Shown here piece by piece: positions 7,918 to 16,312 of a stretch of 64,000 bases of DNA; the first letter of the stretch is position 1; every line of letters starts with the position of its first letter. Below the pieces are notes generated by a model. It did no database searches. It saw nothing but the letters and a program-made list of their open reading frames with translations, and was not told the DNA's origin. This DNA is from a bacterium (GTDB taxonomy: Bacteria > Patescibacteriota > Patescibacteriia > 2-12-FULL-60-25). The position numbers and the translations under genes were made by a program. The stretch is taken from assembly GCA_021796435.1 (NCBI GenBank), contig JAJYXM010000016.1:1122625-1186624 (forward strand), read 5' to 3'.

Positions 7918-8979
7918 CTACAAGTCGAGGGTTTTCGGAACCGCGAAAACCTCAACCTCGCCTTCAGGCAACGCCATAAGCTTAGTAGCCTCTTTGGCGG
8001 ACAGGTCAAAGAGGACGAGATCGTAATTATCACGCATGATTATCTTACCGTCTCCGACTATCGCCAAGGGAGTGCGCTTACCGAGTTCCTGCGCAGGTGC
8101 TCCGCCGGCGAAAGACAGATAGTATGACTGGCCGTCATCCATGCGATAAGCGACACCTTGCGGGCCGCAGACAAGTGAGCTGAAAAGCCGCGTATCGTCA
8201 TGCGCGATCTTCTTGATATCGGTTGCTGCGGGGCCGGTGACAGAGATCAGATCAGATGGGCCTGTCGGTACGCTCTCCAGGCCTTGGCCCAAAACACCGG
8301 TCGCAAACCAGAGACGACCGCATTGGATGCTCTGATAGACGAGATTGTCCGGCAATGGAGCAAGCGGAGCGGAGCTACCGTCACGGCTGACGGCATAGGC
8401 ATAGCGCGTGCTGGTGGCGACAACGGAGACGATGACGGTACGAGGATCGGACCATCCCAGGATCATGGCGTCCTTAAGCGCCCGACCGACAGAGTCCCGC
8501 AACACGACGGATTGCGTCACCGTATTGTTTTCGGAAATATCTATGGTGCTGGCGCCGTCATCCTTTGCTGTACCCAGATGTGCGATATAGCTACCGCTAG
8601 GATCGGAATTGCCGGAGCTGGGCTGGGCCGTCGCTGACGGAAAAGTCACCGGTGAACCGTTTGCCGCAGAAGCTCCCTGCAACGGCAGCCTGGCCGGGTA
8701 GCGCTTAGCGAAGTCTTCCGCGGTCAGCCGATCATGCGTACCGTCAAGCCGCAATAATGTCACCGAACTTTCGTTCCGCAACAACAGATCGTAGGTAGTC
8801 AGTTCCTGGTCCGCGGGAACTACGAGGGCTGGCGTGCTGGATGCGACGCTCGGCGTGTCCGTCGATGGTTTATGCGATGAGAACCAAGCCGAAGCGACGA
8901 TACCGGCTACAACCAGGACTGTAGCGAAAATAAGCAACGGGACGTTGGTTTTGGATGAAAAACTCGGTTTTTTGGGCAT
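7918..8979 (-). CDS. Membrane-anchored protein with an extracytoplasmic, possibly propeller-like domain
   Basis: The protein has 353 residues when started at the ATG at 8979 (MPKKPSFSS), which puts a positively charged N-terminus directly before one transmembrane helix (LLIFATVLVVAGIVASAWF). The upstream in-frame extension is GC-rich and lacks conserved character, so I do not use it. After a Ser/Thr/Pro linker the chain is beta-rich with repeated short segments (GSYIAHLG, DPRTVIVSV, GVAYRMDDG, DGKIIMRDNYDLVLFDL), as in seven-bladed propeller folds of the TolB/YncE type. No catalytic residues can be pointed out. The fold is inferred from texture alone. Confidence 0.5.
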   Translation of the reverse strand: MPKKPSFSSKTNVPLLIFATVLVVAGIVASAWFSSHKPSTDTPSVASSTPALVVPADQELTTYDLLLRNESSVTLLRLDGTHDRLTAEDFAKRYPARLPLQGASAANGSPVTFPSATAQPSSGNSDPSGSYIAHLGTAKDDGASTIDISENNTVTQSVVLRDSVGRALKDAMILGWSDPRTVIVSVVATSTRYAYAVSRDGSSAPLAPLPDNLVYQSIQCGRLWFATGVLGQGLESVPTGPSDLISVTGPAATDIKKIAHDDTRLFSSLVCGPQGVAYRMDDGQSYYLSFAGGAPAQELGKRTPLAIVGDGKIIMRDNYDLVLFDLSAKEATKLMALPEGEVEVFAVPKTLDL

Positions 8980-9034
8980 GGGGACAGGATAGCACAGCGC
9001 AAGGCGAGGCTGTAGGGGGCGATATGAACGACGA

Positions 9035-9062
9035 GACCCCACCCTTCGCGAAGGGTGGGGTC
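9035..9062 (-). terminator. Strong 28-nt palindrome after the 9068-9904 gene
   Basis: The sequence is a perfect inverted repeat (GACCCCACCC ... GGGTGGGGTC with a TTCGCGAA centre). It lies six bases after the stop of the upstream gene. No T-run follows, so termination by this hairpin is likely but not certain. Confidence 0.6.
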
Positions 9063-9067
9063 GAGGA

Positions 9068-9904
9068 TCACATCTTGTGATGGGTGTGTGGCAGGAGTTC
9101 GGGCACCGAGGAGTTCGTGAAACAGTTGAACCTGTTTCCGAATTTGATGATCATGGATTTGAGGTCCCGCTTATAGCTCAGCATCGGCACGCCATCTTCT
9201 CCCAGCTGCTTACAGCTGGTCTTGTAGCCGGCTGCGAACAGGTCAGGGCTCTCGTCTCCGTCGATCGAACGGATCAGGTCCGGAAAGAGCCAAGCCATGA
9301 CGAACAGCTCGTCGGCGAGCGACCTGCGGCCGCGTACATCGCTTACGCTATTGCGCCGGCGGTGCTTGCTCGTATCGATCAGCACCCACTCGACGCAAGC
9401 CCGATGCGTATGGTCACCCTTCAGGAGGTTCGGCGGGGAAACTTCGAAGCCGCCATGCTTGAGGAACAAGTACTCATCATTGACATCCCTGAAGACCCGG
9501 TGGATACGCAGGAGATGCGCCATGAAGGTCTGCTGCACGCCGCTCGTGCCCCTTCCGAATCGGATGCGGAGACTGCGGAACGAAGATCCACCTCTGGGCC
9601 ACGGTGGCGCAGTGCGAGCCAGCCGCTCGAAGCACTTTCCCGATGTCGCTACCCAGTGGTTGTTGCCGGCCACGAGCTCTTGTTCATCGGCCCGACTGAG
9701 CGCTGCGAGTTGCGATTCGACAGTCATCTCATGCGGGTTCTTGCGATTCAGAATCACCTGCTCTCTGATGAAATCCATGAGGAGTGCTGGGTTCTTGCCC
9801 GAGCGCATCCACTGGGCGTGGTCCGTGGTGCCTCCCGCCTTGGCCAAGGCTTTGAGCGTAGGGTTGAGTTCGTGCTGCCCGATCTGGTCGATAGGCGTTG
9901 CCAT
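9068..9904 (-). CDS. Uncharacterised protein with a KAGxTxxH-type N-terminus
   Basis: I do not recognise a function. The start at 9904 is chosen because AAGGAGG lies 10 bases upstream; the frame extends 21 codons further but without such a site. The N-terminus (TLKALAKAGGTTDHAQWMRSG, then LLMDFIREQV) resembles, from memory, a short helical domain recurring at the N-terminus of many Patescibacteria orphan proteins. The body holds HRACVEWVLIDT and a WLFPDLIRSIDGDESPDLF stretch and is basic overall. No membrane segment or signal is visible. A strong Shine-Dalgarno site and a private hairpin terminator make it look like a single-gene unit. Confidence 0.6.
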   Translation of the reverse strand: MATPIDQIGQHELNPTLKALAKAGGTTDHAQWMRSGKNPALLMDFIREQVILNRKNPHEMTVESQLAALSRADEQELVAGNNHWVATSGKCFERLARTAPPWPRGGSSFRSLRIRFGRGTSGVQQTFMAHLLRIHRVFRDVNDEYLFLKHGGFEVSPPNLLKGDHTHRACVEWVLIDTSKHRRRNSVSDVRGRRSLADELFVMAWLFPDLIRSIDGDESPDLFAAGYKTSCKQLGEDGVPMLSYKRDLKSMIIKFGNRFNCFTNSSVPELLPHTHHKM

Positions 9905-9976
9905 GATGGCGTTGCCTCCTTGTGCATGCCGCCGACGTTTCCCATTACCGAGCATATCCCGGATCAAGGAGTTGTC

Positions 9977-10062
9977 GTTGAAAACGGCGTATTGGACGCA
10001 AGCCAGGAGATCCCGGGTCTACGCCCGGGATGACCGGTTCCGCACAATATGCCGTTTTCAAC
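9977..10062. repeat. Nested palindromic element (86 bp)
   Basis: The outer arms 9977-9994 and 10045-10062 are inverted repeats matching at 17 of 18 bases. They enclose a second palindrome at 10011-10030 (TCCCGGG ... CCCGGGA) that continues into GATGAC at 10029-10034. The core belongs to the GTCATCCC-type repeat also seen at 43934, 51695, 54824 and 55171. Confidence 0.7.
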
Positions 10063-10089
10063 AAAAAAGCGTCAAAGGACGCCTTTTTA
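10063..10089 (-). terminator. Rho-independent terminator of the histidine phosphatase gene
   Basis: The hairpin GCGTC-AAAG-GACGC (10069-10082) is flanked by an A-run and a T-run, so it can stop transcription in both directions. It lies between the phosphatase gene and the nested palindrome. Confidence 0.75.
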
Positions 10090-10111
10090 TTACCTTTTAC
10101 TGGCTATACCG

Positions 10112-10666
10112 TCAAGGCTGACTCTCCAGAACGTACTCCCATCCCGGCCGCCAGGCCTTGCGTTTGCGCCAATCGTCAGCGAACGCCTGCTCCCAAGTCT
10201 GCCCTTTCAGCAAAACATCAAGTGCGAGCTGCGGAGCTTTGTGCGCTACGATCGCTATACTCTTGCCGTCATGATTAGCTTTGAGGAAATCCAAGAAATC
10301 TTTTATGCGAGACTTCACATCTTCATAACTCTCCCCTTCCGGAAATCTATCAACGATATTCTTCTCCTGCATCGGCTCGACGATGTCAGACGGTTTGGCA
10401 TTGTATGTGCCGTAATTGCATTCGCGCAGTCTTGCGTCTTCGCTTATCGGAGCTACGCCTTCGAAAGCAAGATGGGCCGAATCGACAGCACGCTTGAGAT
10501 CGGAACAGAAAACGACGTCGAAGTGCTTGTCCTTTACCAACTCTTTAAGTTCGGCGGCCTGGCGGCGACCGAGCTCGGACAATTCCGCATCATGCCAGCC
10601 GGATGAGATGTGATTTTCGTTGTCGACAGTAGTGCCATGGACGAAATATGTGATTTTGATGGACAT
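10112..10666 (-). CDS. Histidine phosphatase superfamily protein with an altered RHG motif
   Basis: This branch of the phosphoglycerate mutase/acid phosphatase superfamily transfers a phosphate to a histidine. The usual RHG reads VHG here: His10 is present but the preceding Arg is Val9. Other core residues are kept: Arg59 in SDLKRA, Glu82 in LRECNYG, and the second His142 in IVAHKAPQ. Length (184 residues) is normal for the branch that includes RNase H-linked and alpha-ribazole phosphatases. The lost Arg normally binds phosphate, so activity may be weak or on another substrate. It lies just downstream of asnS and may be co-transcribed. The substrate is not deducible. Confidence 0.8.
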   Translation of the reverse strand: MSIKITYFVHGTTVDNENHISSGWHDAELSELGRRQAAELKELVKDKHFDVVFCSDLKRAVDSAHLAFEGVAPISEDARLRECNYGTYNAKPSDIVEPMQEKNIVDRFPEGESYEDVKSRIKDFLDFLKANHDGKSIAIVAHKAPQLALDVLLKGQTWEQAFADDWRKRKAWRPGWEYVLESQP

Positions 10667-10674
10667 AACAAGAA

Positions 10675-11967
10675 TTATGGCTCCAGCCTGTTCAGCAGGC
10701 GCGGGAATGGGATAGTCTCACGTACATGGTGCAGACCGCAGATCCAGGCGACCAAGCGCTCCAGACCGTAACCGAAGCCGGAATGCGGGACCGAACCGTA
10801 TTTACGCAGATCGAGATACCACTGGAATTCCTTTTCCGGCAAGTTGTGTTCACGGACGCGTTTGATCAGCTCCTCGTAATCATCCTCACGCTGGCTGCCG
10901 CCGATGATCTCGCCATAGCCTTCCGGCGCAAGCAAATCGGCGTTCAGGACGCGACTCGGGTCCGACGGATCACGTTTCATGTAGAAAGCCTTGACCGCTG
11001 CCGGATACTTCTCGATGAAGATCGGCTTGTCATACATCTGCGTCAGCGTCGTCTCGTCATCGGCACCAAGATCGTCCATGTCGCCGATGTCACTCCCCTT
11101 CTCGCGCAAGAGACGGATGGCTTCGGCGTGCGTGATGCGATAGAACGGTGCGACGACTTTCTTGAGCGGTTCGACATCGCGCTCGAGCAGCTTGAGTTCC
11201 GCAGAACAATTCTCGAGCACGCGTTTGACGATGAAAGAGACCAACTCCTCCTGGATCTTCAGATTGCCCTCATGATCCACGAAAGCGGCTTCCGCATCCA
11301 TCATCCAGAACTCTATCAGGTGGCGACGCGTCTTGGATTTTTCGGCACGGAAGACCGGACCGAAATCGAAACAACGGCCGACCGAGGCTATGGCGGCTTC
11401 GATATACAGCTGACCTGATTGCGAGAGATACGCTTTGCGCTCGCCGAAGTAATCGATCTCGAAAAGTTCGGTCGTGCCTTCGCAGGCATTCGGCGTGAGG
11501 ATGGGAGAATCGATCTTGATGAAATCATTCTGACGGAACCAGTCGAACGTGGCATAGATGATCTCGTTCCTGACGCGCATCACGGCCCATTGGGACGGAG
11601 CGCGCAACCACAGATGGCGGTTATCCAAGAGGAAATCCGGGCCGTGCTCCTTCTTGCCGATCGGGTATTCTTCAGCCTTCTGGATCAACTCGACTTTTGT
11701 CGCTTGCAATTCGTAAACTCCTTCCTGCTTAGGATGTTTCGAGACGGTACCGGTGACGACAACGGACGACTCGAGCGTCGTATCTACCGCAGCTTGCCAC
11801 GAGGCTTCGTCCACACCGTTCTTAACCACGACCGCCTGCGTAAAGCCTGATCCGTCGCGGATCTGGAGGAAGGCAATACTACCTGACGAGCGGACGTTGT
11901 AGGCCCAGCCTTTGATGGTCACTTCTTGCCCGACGAGATCGGGAAATTTGGAGATAAGGTTTTGCAT
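10675..11967 (-). CDS. asnS: Asparaginyl-tRNA synthetase
   Basis: AsnRS is the class IIb enzyme that charges tRNA-Asn directly. The OB-fold domain starts at MQNLISKFPDLVGQEVTIKG. Motif 2 is visible as FRAEKSKTRRHLIEFWMMD and motif 3 as GFGYGLERLVAWICG. The 430-residue length is standard. I start at the ATG at 11967; the longer frame would add 25 residues encoded by a 14-bp tandem repeat. No Shine-Dalgarno site precedes it. With a discrete AsnRS the cell does not need tRNA-dependent amidation to make Asn-tRNA. The AspRS-like length and motif 3 could suggest an archaeal-type AspRS, but the N-terminal GWAYNVRSSGSIAFLQIRDG favours AsnRS. Confidence 0.88.
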   Translation of the reverse strand: MQNLISKFPDLVGQEVTIKGWAYNVRSSGSIAFLQIRDGSGFTQAVVVKNGVDEASWQAAVDTTLESSVVVTGTVSKHPKQEGVYELQATKVELIQKAEEYPIGKKEHGPDFLLDNRHLWLRAPSQWAVMRVRNEIIYATFDWFRQNDFIKIDSPILTPNACEGTTELFEIDYFGERKAYLSQSGQLYIEAAIASVGRCFDFGPVFRAEKSKTRRHLIEFWMMDAEAAFVDHEGNLKIQEELVSFIVKRVLENCSAELKLLERDVEPLKKVVAPFYRITHAEAIRLLREKGSDIGDMDDLGADDETTLTQMYDKPIFIEKYPAAVKAFYMKRDPSDPSRVLNADLLAPEGYGEIIGGSQREDDYEELIKRVREHNLPEKEFQWYLDLRKYGSVPHSGFGYGLERLVAWICGLHHVRETIPFPRLLNRLEP

Positions 11968-11980
11968 AAGTTTGTGCGAA

Positions 11981-12006
11981 CGTACCGCGTACATCGTACC
12001 GCGTAC
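11981..12006. repeat. 14-bp tandem dimer upstream of asnS
   Basis: The word CGTACCGCGTACAT occurs twice in a row (second copy lacks the last two bases). The unit is nearly self-complementary (GTACGCGGTACG). It sits within 40 bases of the asnS start. Confidence 0.8.
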
Positions 12007-12031
12007 TTGGCACAAGAACTTTAATTGAAAT

Positions 12032-12063
12032 CCCCCGACCAAGCAAGCGGGCTTGGGCGGGGG
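12032..12063 (-). terminator. Terminator of the 12069-12890 gene
   Basis: The inverted repeat CCCCCGACCAAG / CTTGGGCGGGGG pairs at 11 of 12 positions. It overlaps nothing, lies directly after the stop of the minus-strand gene and is followed by an A/T-rich stretch. Confidence 0.7.
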
Positions 12064-12068
12064 CTGGG

Positions 12069-12890
12069 TCAGTTAGCTTCTTGGGCGCGGCGGCTGCCGT
12101 AGTTGCGGAAGCCCTGCTTGTCACGAATCCGCGTCTTGAGCCAGTAGCGCCACTCGGCATCGGTCTGAATGGCGAAGATGCGGCGCGGGCAGGGTACGCG
12201 GCGGCCGTTCACCTTTTTAGTCGAACGGCCGAGCGTGATGAACAGGTCTTCGGAGCTGCCGGGCAGTCGGGCACGGACCGTGATGCGGTCGATGCGCCGG
12301 GCGTCCTTGCGGCGCTTGGCCGCGGCTTCGGTGTAGGCCGGCTCGCCGCGCTCGCGGACATCCTTGGGCGAACCCGGGCGGCAGATCAGTTCGCCTTCAT
12401 CCGCTATCTTCACGATCATAGCTTCGCGCTCGTCCAGGAAGCGTCTGATCTCGTACTTCACTTGGGACAAGCGTAGACTCCACATCTGCTGGCGCGCCCG
12501 CTGGACGACCTCCTTAAGATGCAAGTAGATGTCCACAGCAATGGCATCCCGGCCGTTGTAGCGGCGAAGCTTGGGAGCGATGATCCGGTAGAACTTCTGG
12601 AAATTGCCTATTCGATAAGTCGACGTCTCTTCCGGCACGACCTTCCCCTGCTCGCCCAATTTCGCGATCGCCTCCATCTTGAGCTGACGGCGTTCACGAA
12701 AATTGTTTTGTCGCGCAGCCTCGCGTGCCAACGCCCACAACTGACCGTCAGGCGGCACGCTGACGCGCACCGGCTTAATGACCTTCAGTGTCCTGACGCG
12801 AGTCTTGCTCGGCGGCTCGCAGGCGAATGATCGCGGAACGAAAACCTGGTCGGCTCGCTGATACGAACGGAACATCGTGCGTCTTGGCAT
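12069..12890 (-). CDS. Uncharacterised basic protein
   Basis: I do not recognise this 273-residue protein. It is rich in Arg and Lys throughout and has no membrane segment or signal. The middle is helical and charged (YLHLKEVVQRARQQMW, KYEIRRFLDEREAMIVKIADEG). A beta-type segment follows (IDRITVRARLPGSSEDLFITLGRST), and the C-terminus reads FAIQTDAEWRYWLKTRIRDKQGF. The charge suggests nucleic-acid binding, which is inference only. The start at 12890 has AAAGGATGGAAG just upstream. It is a single-gene unit: its own terminator at 12032-12063 separates it from asnS. Confidence 0.55.
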   Translation of the reverse strand: MPRRTMFRSYQRADQVFVPRSFACEPPSKTRVRTLKVIKPVRVSVPPDGQLWALAREAARQNNFRERRQLKMEAIAKLGEQGKVVPEETSTYRIGNFQKFYRIIAPKLRRYNGRDAIAVDIYLHLKEVVQRARQQMWSLRLSQVKYEIRRFLDEREAMIVKIADEGELICRPGSPKDVRERGEPAYTEAAAKRRKDARRIDRITVRARLPGSSEDLFITLGRSTKKVNGRRVPCPRRIFAIQTDAEWRYWLKTRIRDKQGFRNYGSRRAQEAN

Positions 12891-12992
12891 CTTCCATCCT
12901 TTCGCCTAGGTTGAGACAAAGAACAACGAATTGAATTTTGTAACAGAAAAGCCTTACAGAGTCAAGGCTTCAAGGCGTGACGAAAGTAGTCC

Positions 12993-13682
12993 CTAATCCG
13001 GCCAACGGAAATGGCCGACTATCGGAGATACTTTTTCGTTCCAATAAACCAGAGCGTCCTGTTCTTCAGGATATGGAGCGCTGTTATGGATGATGAGCGG
13101 CACGCCGTCGTTGCGACGCTTATCGGAGACTATGGCGATGTGCTCGTGGGGTTTGTCGAAGATGACGATGTCACCACCCTGCCATTCTTTTAGGTTCTCC
13201 GCATCCCATGGTTTGATTTCGGTCGTCAAAGATGTGCCGTAGCGGCGCAGATATTTGAGGATATTCGGAACTCGGCGGAAGTCGATATTCGGATCAGGCT
13301 TGCCCTGTACGCGAGGATAGTCAGCGGTATGGACGCGGATATCGTCGTCAATCAATGCCTTCAGGTCGTATCCGGCTTGGCGGAAAGCTCTCCACACGAC
13401 ATCCGTGCACACGCCTTCATCTTCCGGTGGATAACCCCCGCCATAATAAGCGCTGCGGTAAATAGGATGTCGGTCGACCTCAGCGCGGGCGCCATCGAGC
13501 ACGTCCTGCGTGTCATTGATGCCGTCAGCGTCTTCATCATGGGGACTATAGCGTTGCTCTATCGCAAGATGACGAAAAGGCGTCGACGCTATAGGGTGCA
13601 AAAAAAGAAACTCCACCGTGGAAGCTGCGCATATCCCCAAGGCGGCAAGGGATAGGCTGACGATTATCCAGGAAGGTTTCAT
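12993..13682 (-). CDS. DUF1287 family secreted protein (YijF-like, NlpC/P60-related)
   Basis: An N-terminal hydrophobic segment (residues 5-24) directs export or anchors the protein. The conserved DUF1287 core is clear: YYGGGYPPEDEGVCTDVVWRAF at about 80-101 with the cysteine of an NlpC/P60-like papain fold, DDDIRVHTADYP, then WQGGDIVIF and HIAIVSDKR, which supply the histidine. Members are thought to be cell-wall or surface amidases or peptidases, but no substrate is established. A DEDADGINDTQD acidic loop near residue 50 resembles a calcium-binding loop. It follows recO after 8 bases and is probably co-transcribed with it. Confidence 0.8.
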   Translation of the reverse strand: MKPSWIIVSLSLAALGICAASTVEFLFLHPIASTPFRHLAIEQRYSPHDEDADGINDTQDVLDGARAEVDRHPIYRSAYYGGGYPPEDEGVCTDVVWRAFRQAGYDLKALIDDDIRVHTADYPRVQGKPDPNIDFRRVPNILKYLRRYGTSLTTEIKPWDAENLKEWQGGDIVIFDKPHEHIAIVSDKRRNDGVPLIIHNSAPYPEEQDALVYWNEKVSPIVGHFRWPD

Positions 13683-13690
13683 ATATTCGA

Positions 13691-14368
13691 TCAGCCGCTT
13701 AGTGCTGCGATGACCCTTGGCCCTTGCGGCACTTCCGAGAGATGTGTCGCCTTCAAGGCTTCTTCGATGAAACCAGAAGTGGCCCGGAAGACATCGACCG
13801 AGCCCGTGATGCGAAGTATCTCTGATAAGGGAGCGCGGCGCAGGAACGAAGCGAGCGCCAAGCTCTGCACAGGCGTCGTGGCTTCCCCGGATTGATTGAT
13901 GACAGGGGCAAAACCTAACGCATCCAAAAGCTTAAGCGTCGCTGCAGAGAAGATGAGCCTGGCTCGGTCAGGAGAAGGTTCTGAAGGGAAGCGGGCGGTA
14001 ATGTCCAATACCTCGGAAAGCAGGTCATATATGCGCTCATCAGCGACTCCCTGACGCACCAATCTTAAGATCAAATCCGAGAAAGAACCTCGGATGGCAT
14101 AACCGATGAGCGACTTGTCGATGATGATGCCTGGACCGATCGCTTGTTTGGCTACAGCCAATTTATCGAACGCTGCACCTTTGGCGATCATGACCTCGGC
14201 TGAGCTGAACGGCTCAAGGTGACCGGCTTGCTTGGATTTCGGCGAGCTTGAACCTCGCGCCACGGCGATCAACAGACCATGCTCCCGGCCATACAGATAA
14301 TACCGCCGATCCTGCTCGCGGAACGGTTCTTTCTTGAGGACGATAGCGGTGTCGCGGAGGTAGGGCAT
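13691..14368 (-). CDS. recO: DNA repair protein RecO
   Basis: RecO helps load RecA on SSB-covered single-stranded DNA in the RecFOR pathway. The N-terminal OB-fold is recognisable from MPYLRDTAIVLKKEPFREQDR and YLYGREHGLLIAVARGSS. The helical C-terminal half lacks the zinc-binding cysteines found in some RecO proteins, which is common. Length (225 residues) is normal. The start is 14 bases downstream of a pair of 14-bp tandem repeats. The family is divergent, so the assignment rests mainly on the N-terminus and length. Confidence 0.85.
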   Translation of the reverse strand: MPYLRDTAIVLKKEPFREQDRRYYLYGREHGLLIAVARGSSSPKSKQAGHLEPFSSAEVMIAKGAAFDKLAVAKQAIGPGIIIDKSLIGYAIRGSFSDLILRLVRQGVADERIYDLLSEVLDITARFPSEPSPDRARLIFSAATLKLLDALGFAPVINQSGEATTPVQSLALASFLRRAPLSEILRITGSVDVFRATSGFIEEALKATHLSEVPQGPRVIAALSG

Positions 14369-14373
14369 GGGCT

Positions 14374-14457
14374 AGACGATAGACAATAGACGATAGACGG
14401 TAGCCTAAATAATTACATTCCAAAAAGCTATTGTCTACCGACTATCGTCTACCGTCT
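14374..14457. repeat. Inverted pair of 14-bp tandem dimers between ruvX and recO
   Basis: AGACGATAGACAAT and AGACGATAGACGGT lie head to tail at 14374-14401. An inverted dimer (ATTGTCTACCGACT, ATCGTCTACCGTCT) follows at 14430-14457. The two dimers can fold into a long hairpin, and the ruvX stop codon lies at the edge of the right copy. Confidence 0.8.
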
Positions 14458-14854
14458 AATTATTCCTGTCCAGCCAAGTCTGCAGTATCGCAGCAGCCGC
14501 TAGGTCATCGCGCTTTCCCCTGCCTCCTGCCGCCGTGACTTGTCGCGCAGCAAGCTTGGACGACATCGCTTCATCTATTTCGTGGATCGGCAGGTTAAGG
14601 CCTTTGAGCCCGAGGATGAATTTATTGATCTCGCGGACTTGCTCGTTCTCAAGACTCGAATCCTTCAACGGATGAGGTATGCCGACGACGATCTCCTCGA
14701 CCTGATCATGTTCTGCGATCTCGTGGATCTTGGCCAACAACGGCAATGCCCCTTCGTTCGGCAAAACTGACCACGGAGTGGCTATCTTTGATCCGGTATC
14801 GCCGAGTGCAATACCGACGCGTTTGGATCCGTAATCGATGCCGAGGATGCGCAT
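14456..14854 (-). CDS. ruvX: Holliday junction resolvase-like RNase (YqgF/RuvX)
   Basis: This RNase-H-fold protein is thought to process the 5' end of pre-16S rRNA and possibly resolve junctions. The signature MRILGIDYGSKRVGIALGD opens the chain with the catalytic Asp6. EEIVVGIPHPLKD in the middle and DEAMSSKLAARQVTAAG near the C-terminus supply the other acidic residues. The length of 132 residues is typical. Six bases separate it from map upstream, so it belongs to the adk-map transcript. Its TAG stop lies inside the 14-bp repeat. Confidence 0.93.
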   Translation of the reverse strand: MRILGIDYGSKRVGIALGDTGSKIATPWSVLPNEGALPLLAKIHEIAEHDQVEEIVVGIPHPLKDSSLENEQVREINKFILGLKGLNLPIHEIDEAMSSKLAARQVTAAGGRGKRDDLAAAAILQTWLDRNN

Positions 14855-14860
14855 ATCGGT

Positions 14861-15649
14861 TCAGGGGTTAGATGCATCCGGCCAGGGCGTTATCAGATCA
14901 TAACCGTCATCCGTGACCGCGACAGTGACTTCCCAATGCGCAGCCGTGGAACCGTCGCGCATAGCCAGCGTCCAACCGTCGTTTTTTTGGTAGATTTTCC
15001 AGCTTCCCAGCGCGACCATGGGTTCGATAGCCAAGACCATACCGGTCTGCATGATCACTTTGGGCGCTCGTGGATCGCGGAAATTTGGGATTTGAGGCTC
15101 TTCATGCACCGCGTGCCCGACTCCATGACCTACAAGATCACGGACAATGCCGAAACCGAACGGTTCAAGATAGTCCCCGATGGCCGCACCTATCTCGGCG
15201 ATGTAGGCGCCATTACGGACGACGGTCAGCGCCTTTTCCAAGGCGCGGCGTGTCTCAAGCACAAGCTCTTTCTCTTCCGGTTTGACTTCCCCCACCATCA
15301 CGGTAGCTGCCATATCTGTCGTCAGGCCTTCGAACCATGCCCCGATATCCAGACCGACCACATCGCCCTCTTTTATGATGCGCGCCGGAGTCGCCGGAGC
15401 GTGGACGACCTCGTCATTGATGGATATGCAGAGGGTAGAAGGATATGCCGGGTCGCTCGGGTCGATGCGGTAGCCCAAGAAGGACGGTTTGGCGCCGGCG
15501 CGCTCCATGCTTTCCCGCGCTATGCGGTCGATATCTTCCGTACTGGCGCCTACGACGCAAGCGCGCATGGCATCAGACAAGGCGGTGGACAGGATGACCC
15601 CTCCGCGCTTAAGGCTTTCAATCTCTTTAGGTGTTTTGATGAGTGACAT
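14861..15649 (-). CDS. map: Methionine aminopeptidase, type I
   Basis: The enzyme removes the N-terminal Met from nascent proteins. The five metal ligands of the pita-bread fold can be placed: Asp in GLDIGAWFEG, Asp in TTDMAATV, His in GHGVGHAVHEEP, Glu in LAIEPMV and Glu in AAHWEVTVAV. Length (262 residues) fits the short type I form without an SH3 extension. It follows adk after 3 bases, the order usual in the spc region of many bacteria, and leads into ruvX. The start at 15649 (MSLIKTPKEIESLKRGG) matches the conserved N-terminus. Confidence 0.96.
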   Translation of the reverse strand: MSLIKTPKEIESLKRGGVILSTALSDAMRACVVGASTEDIDRIARESMERAGAKPSFLGYRIDPSDPAYPSTLCISINDEVVHAPATPARIIKEGDVVGLDIGAWFEGLTTDMAATVMVGEVKPEEKELVLETRRALEKALTVVRNGAYIAEIGAAIGDYLEPFGFGIVRDLVGHGVGHAVHEEPQIPNFRDPRAPKVIMQTGMVLAIEPMVALGSWKIYQKNDGWTLAMRDGSTAAHWEVTVAVTDDGYDLITPWPDASNP

Positions 15650-15652
15650 AGT

Positions 15653-16312
15653 TCAAGCGAAGAATCCGAGTTTGATTATCTTTTTCATGATGTCCTGGAA
15701 AACATACGGGATCGACTGCTCGGCATTCACCTGAAGCAGGACACCGCGCTGACGATAGTAGGTGGCCATCGGTTCGGTCATGAAATGGAACGCCGCCAAA
15801 CGGCGCCGTATGACGTCCTCCGTATCGTCATCACGTCTGTACAGCTTACCGCCGCAGATGGAGCAGATGCCTGGTTTGGCGGGCGGAGATTCGGTCTCAT
15901 GAAAAACGAATTTGCAGGCGCTGCATTGCAGACGCCCCGAAAGACGCCGCACCGCTTCCTGATCGGAGATCTTGAGATAGATGGCGAGGTTGACTTTGGT
16001 CAGCCGGTCCAGATAGTTGGCCTGCTCGATGTTGCGCGGATAACCGTCCAAGACATAACCGCGAGTCAGGTCTAGGCGTTTGAGCTGGTTCGCGACGACG
16101 GCGTTGACGAGTTCATCCGGCGCCAAAGTACCGCTTGATACGTAATCCTGTACGAGCTTACCCAGCTGTGAGCCGGCCGTTATCTCGGAACGAAACAACT
16201 CCCCAGCGCCGATCAGCGGTACGCCCAACCTATCGGATAACAAATTCCCCTGCGTGCCTTTGCCGCAGCCTTGGGGACCGAACAGTACTGCTTTGACTTT
16301 TTTCCTTACCAT
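15653..16312 (-). CDS. adk: Adenylate kinase, zinc-LID type
   Basis: Adk interconverts ATP, AMP and ADP. The P-loop is GPQGCGKGTQ at 12-21, slightly unlike the common GPPGAGKGTQ. LDGYPRN at 88-94 is the conserved AMP-side motif. The LID domain carries four cysteines (130, 133, 150, 153), which should bind zinc. Length is 219 residues. The start overlaps the end of the presenilin-like gene by 7 bases and map follows after 3 bases. adk usually follows secY directly; here two unrelated genes separate them. Confidence 0.96.
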   Translation of the reverse strand: MVRKKVKAVLFGPQGCGKGTQGNLLSDRLGVPLIGAGELFRSEITAGSQLGKLVQDYVSSGTLAPDELVNAVVANQLKRLDLTRGYVLDGYPRNIEQANYLDRLTKVNLAIYLKISDQEAVRRLSGRLQCSACKFVFHETESPPAKPGICSICGGKLYRRDDDTEDVIRRRLAAFHFMTEPMATYYRQRGVLLQVNAEQSIPYVFQDIMKKIIKLGFFA

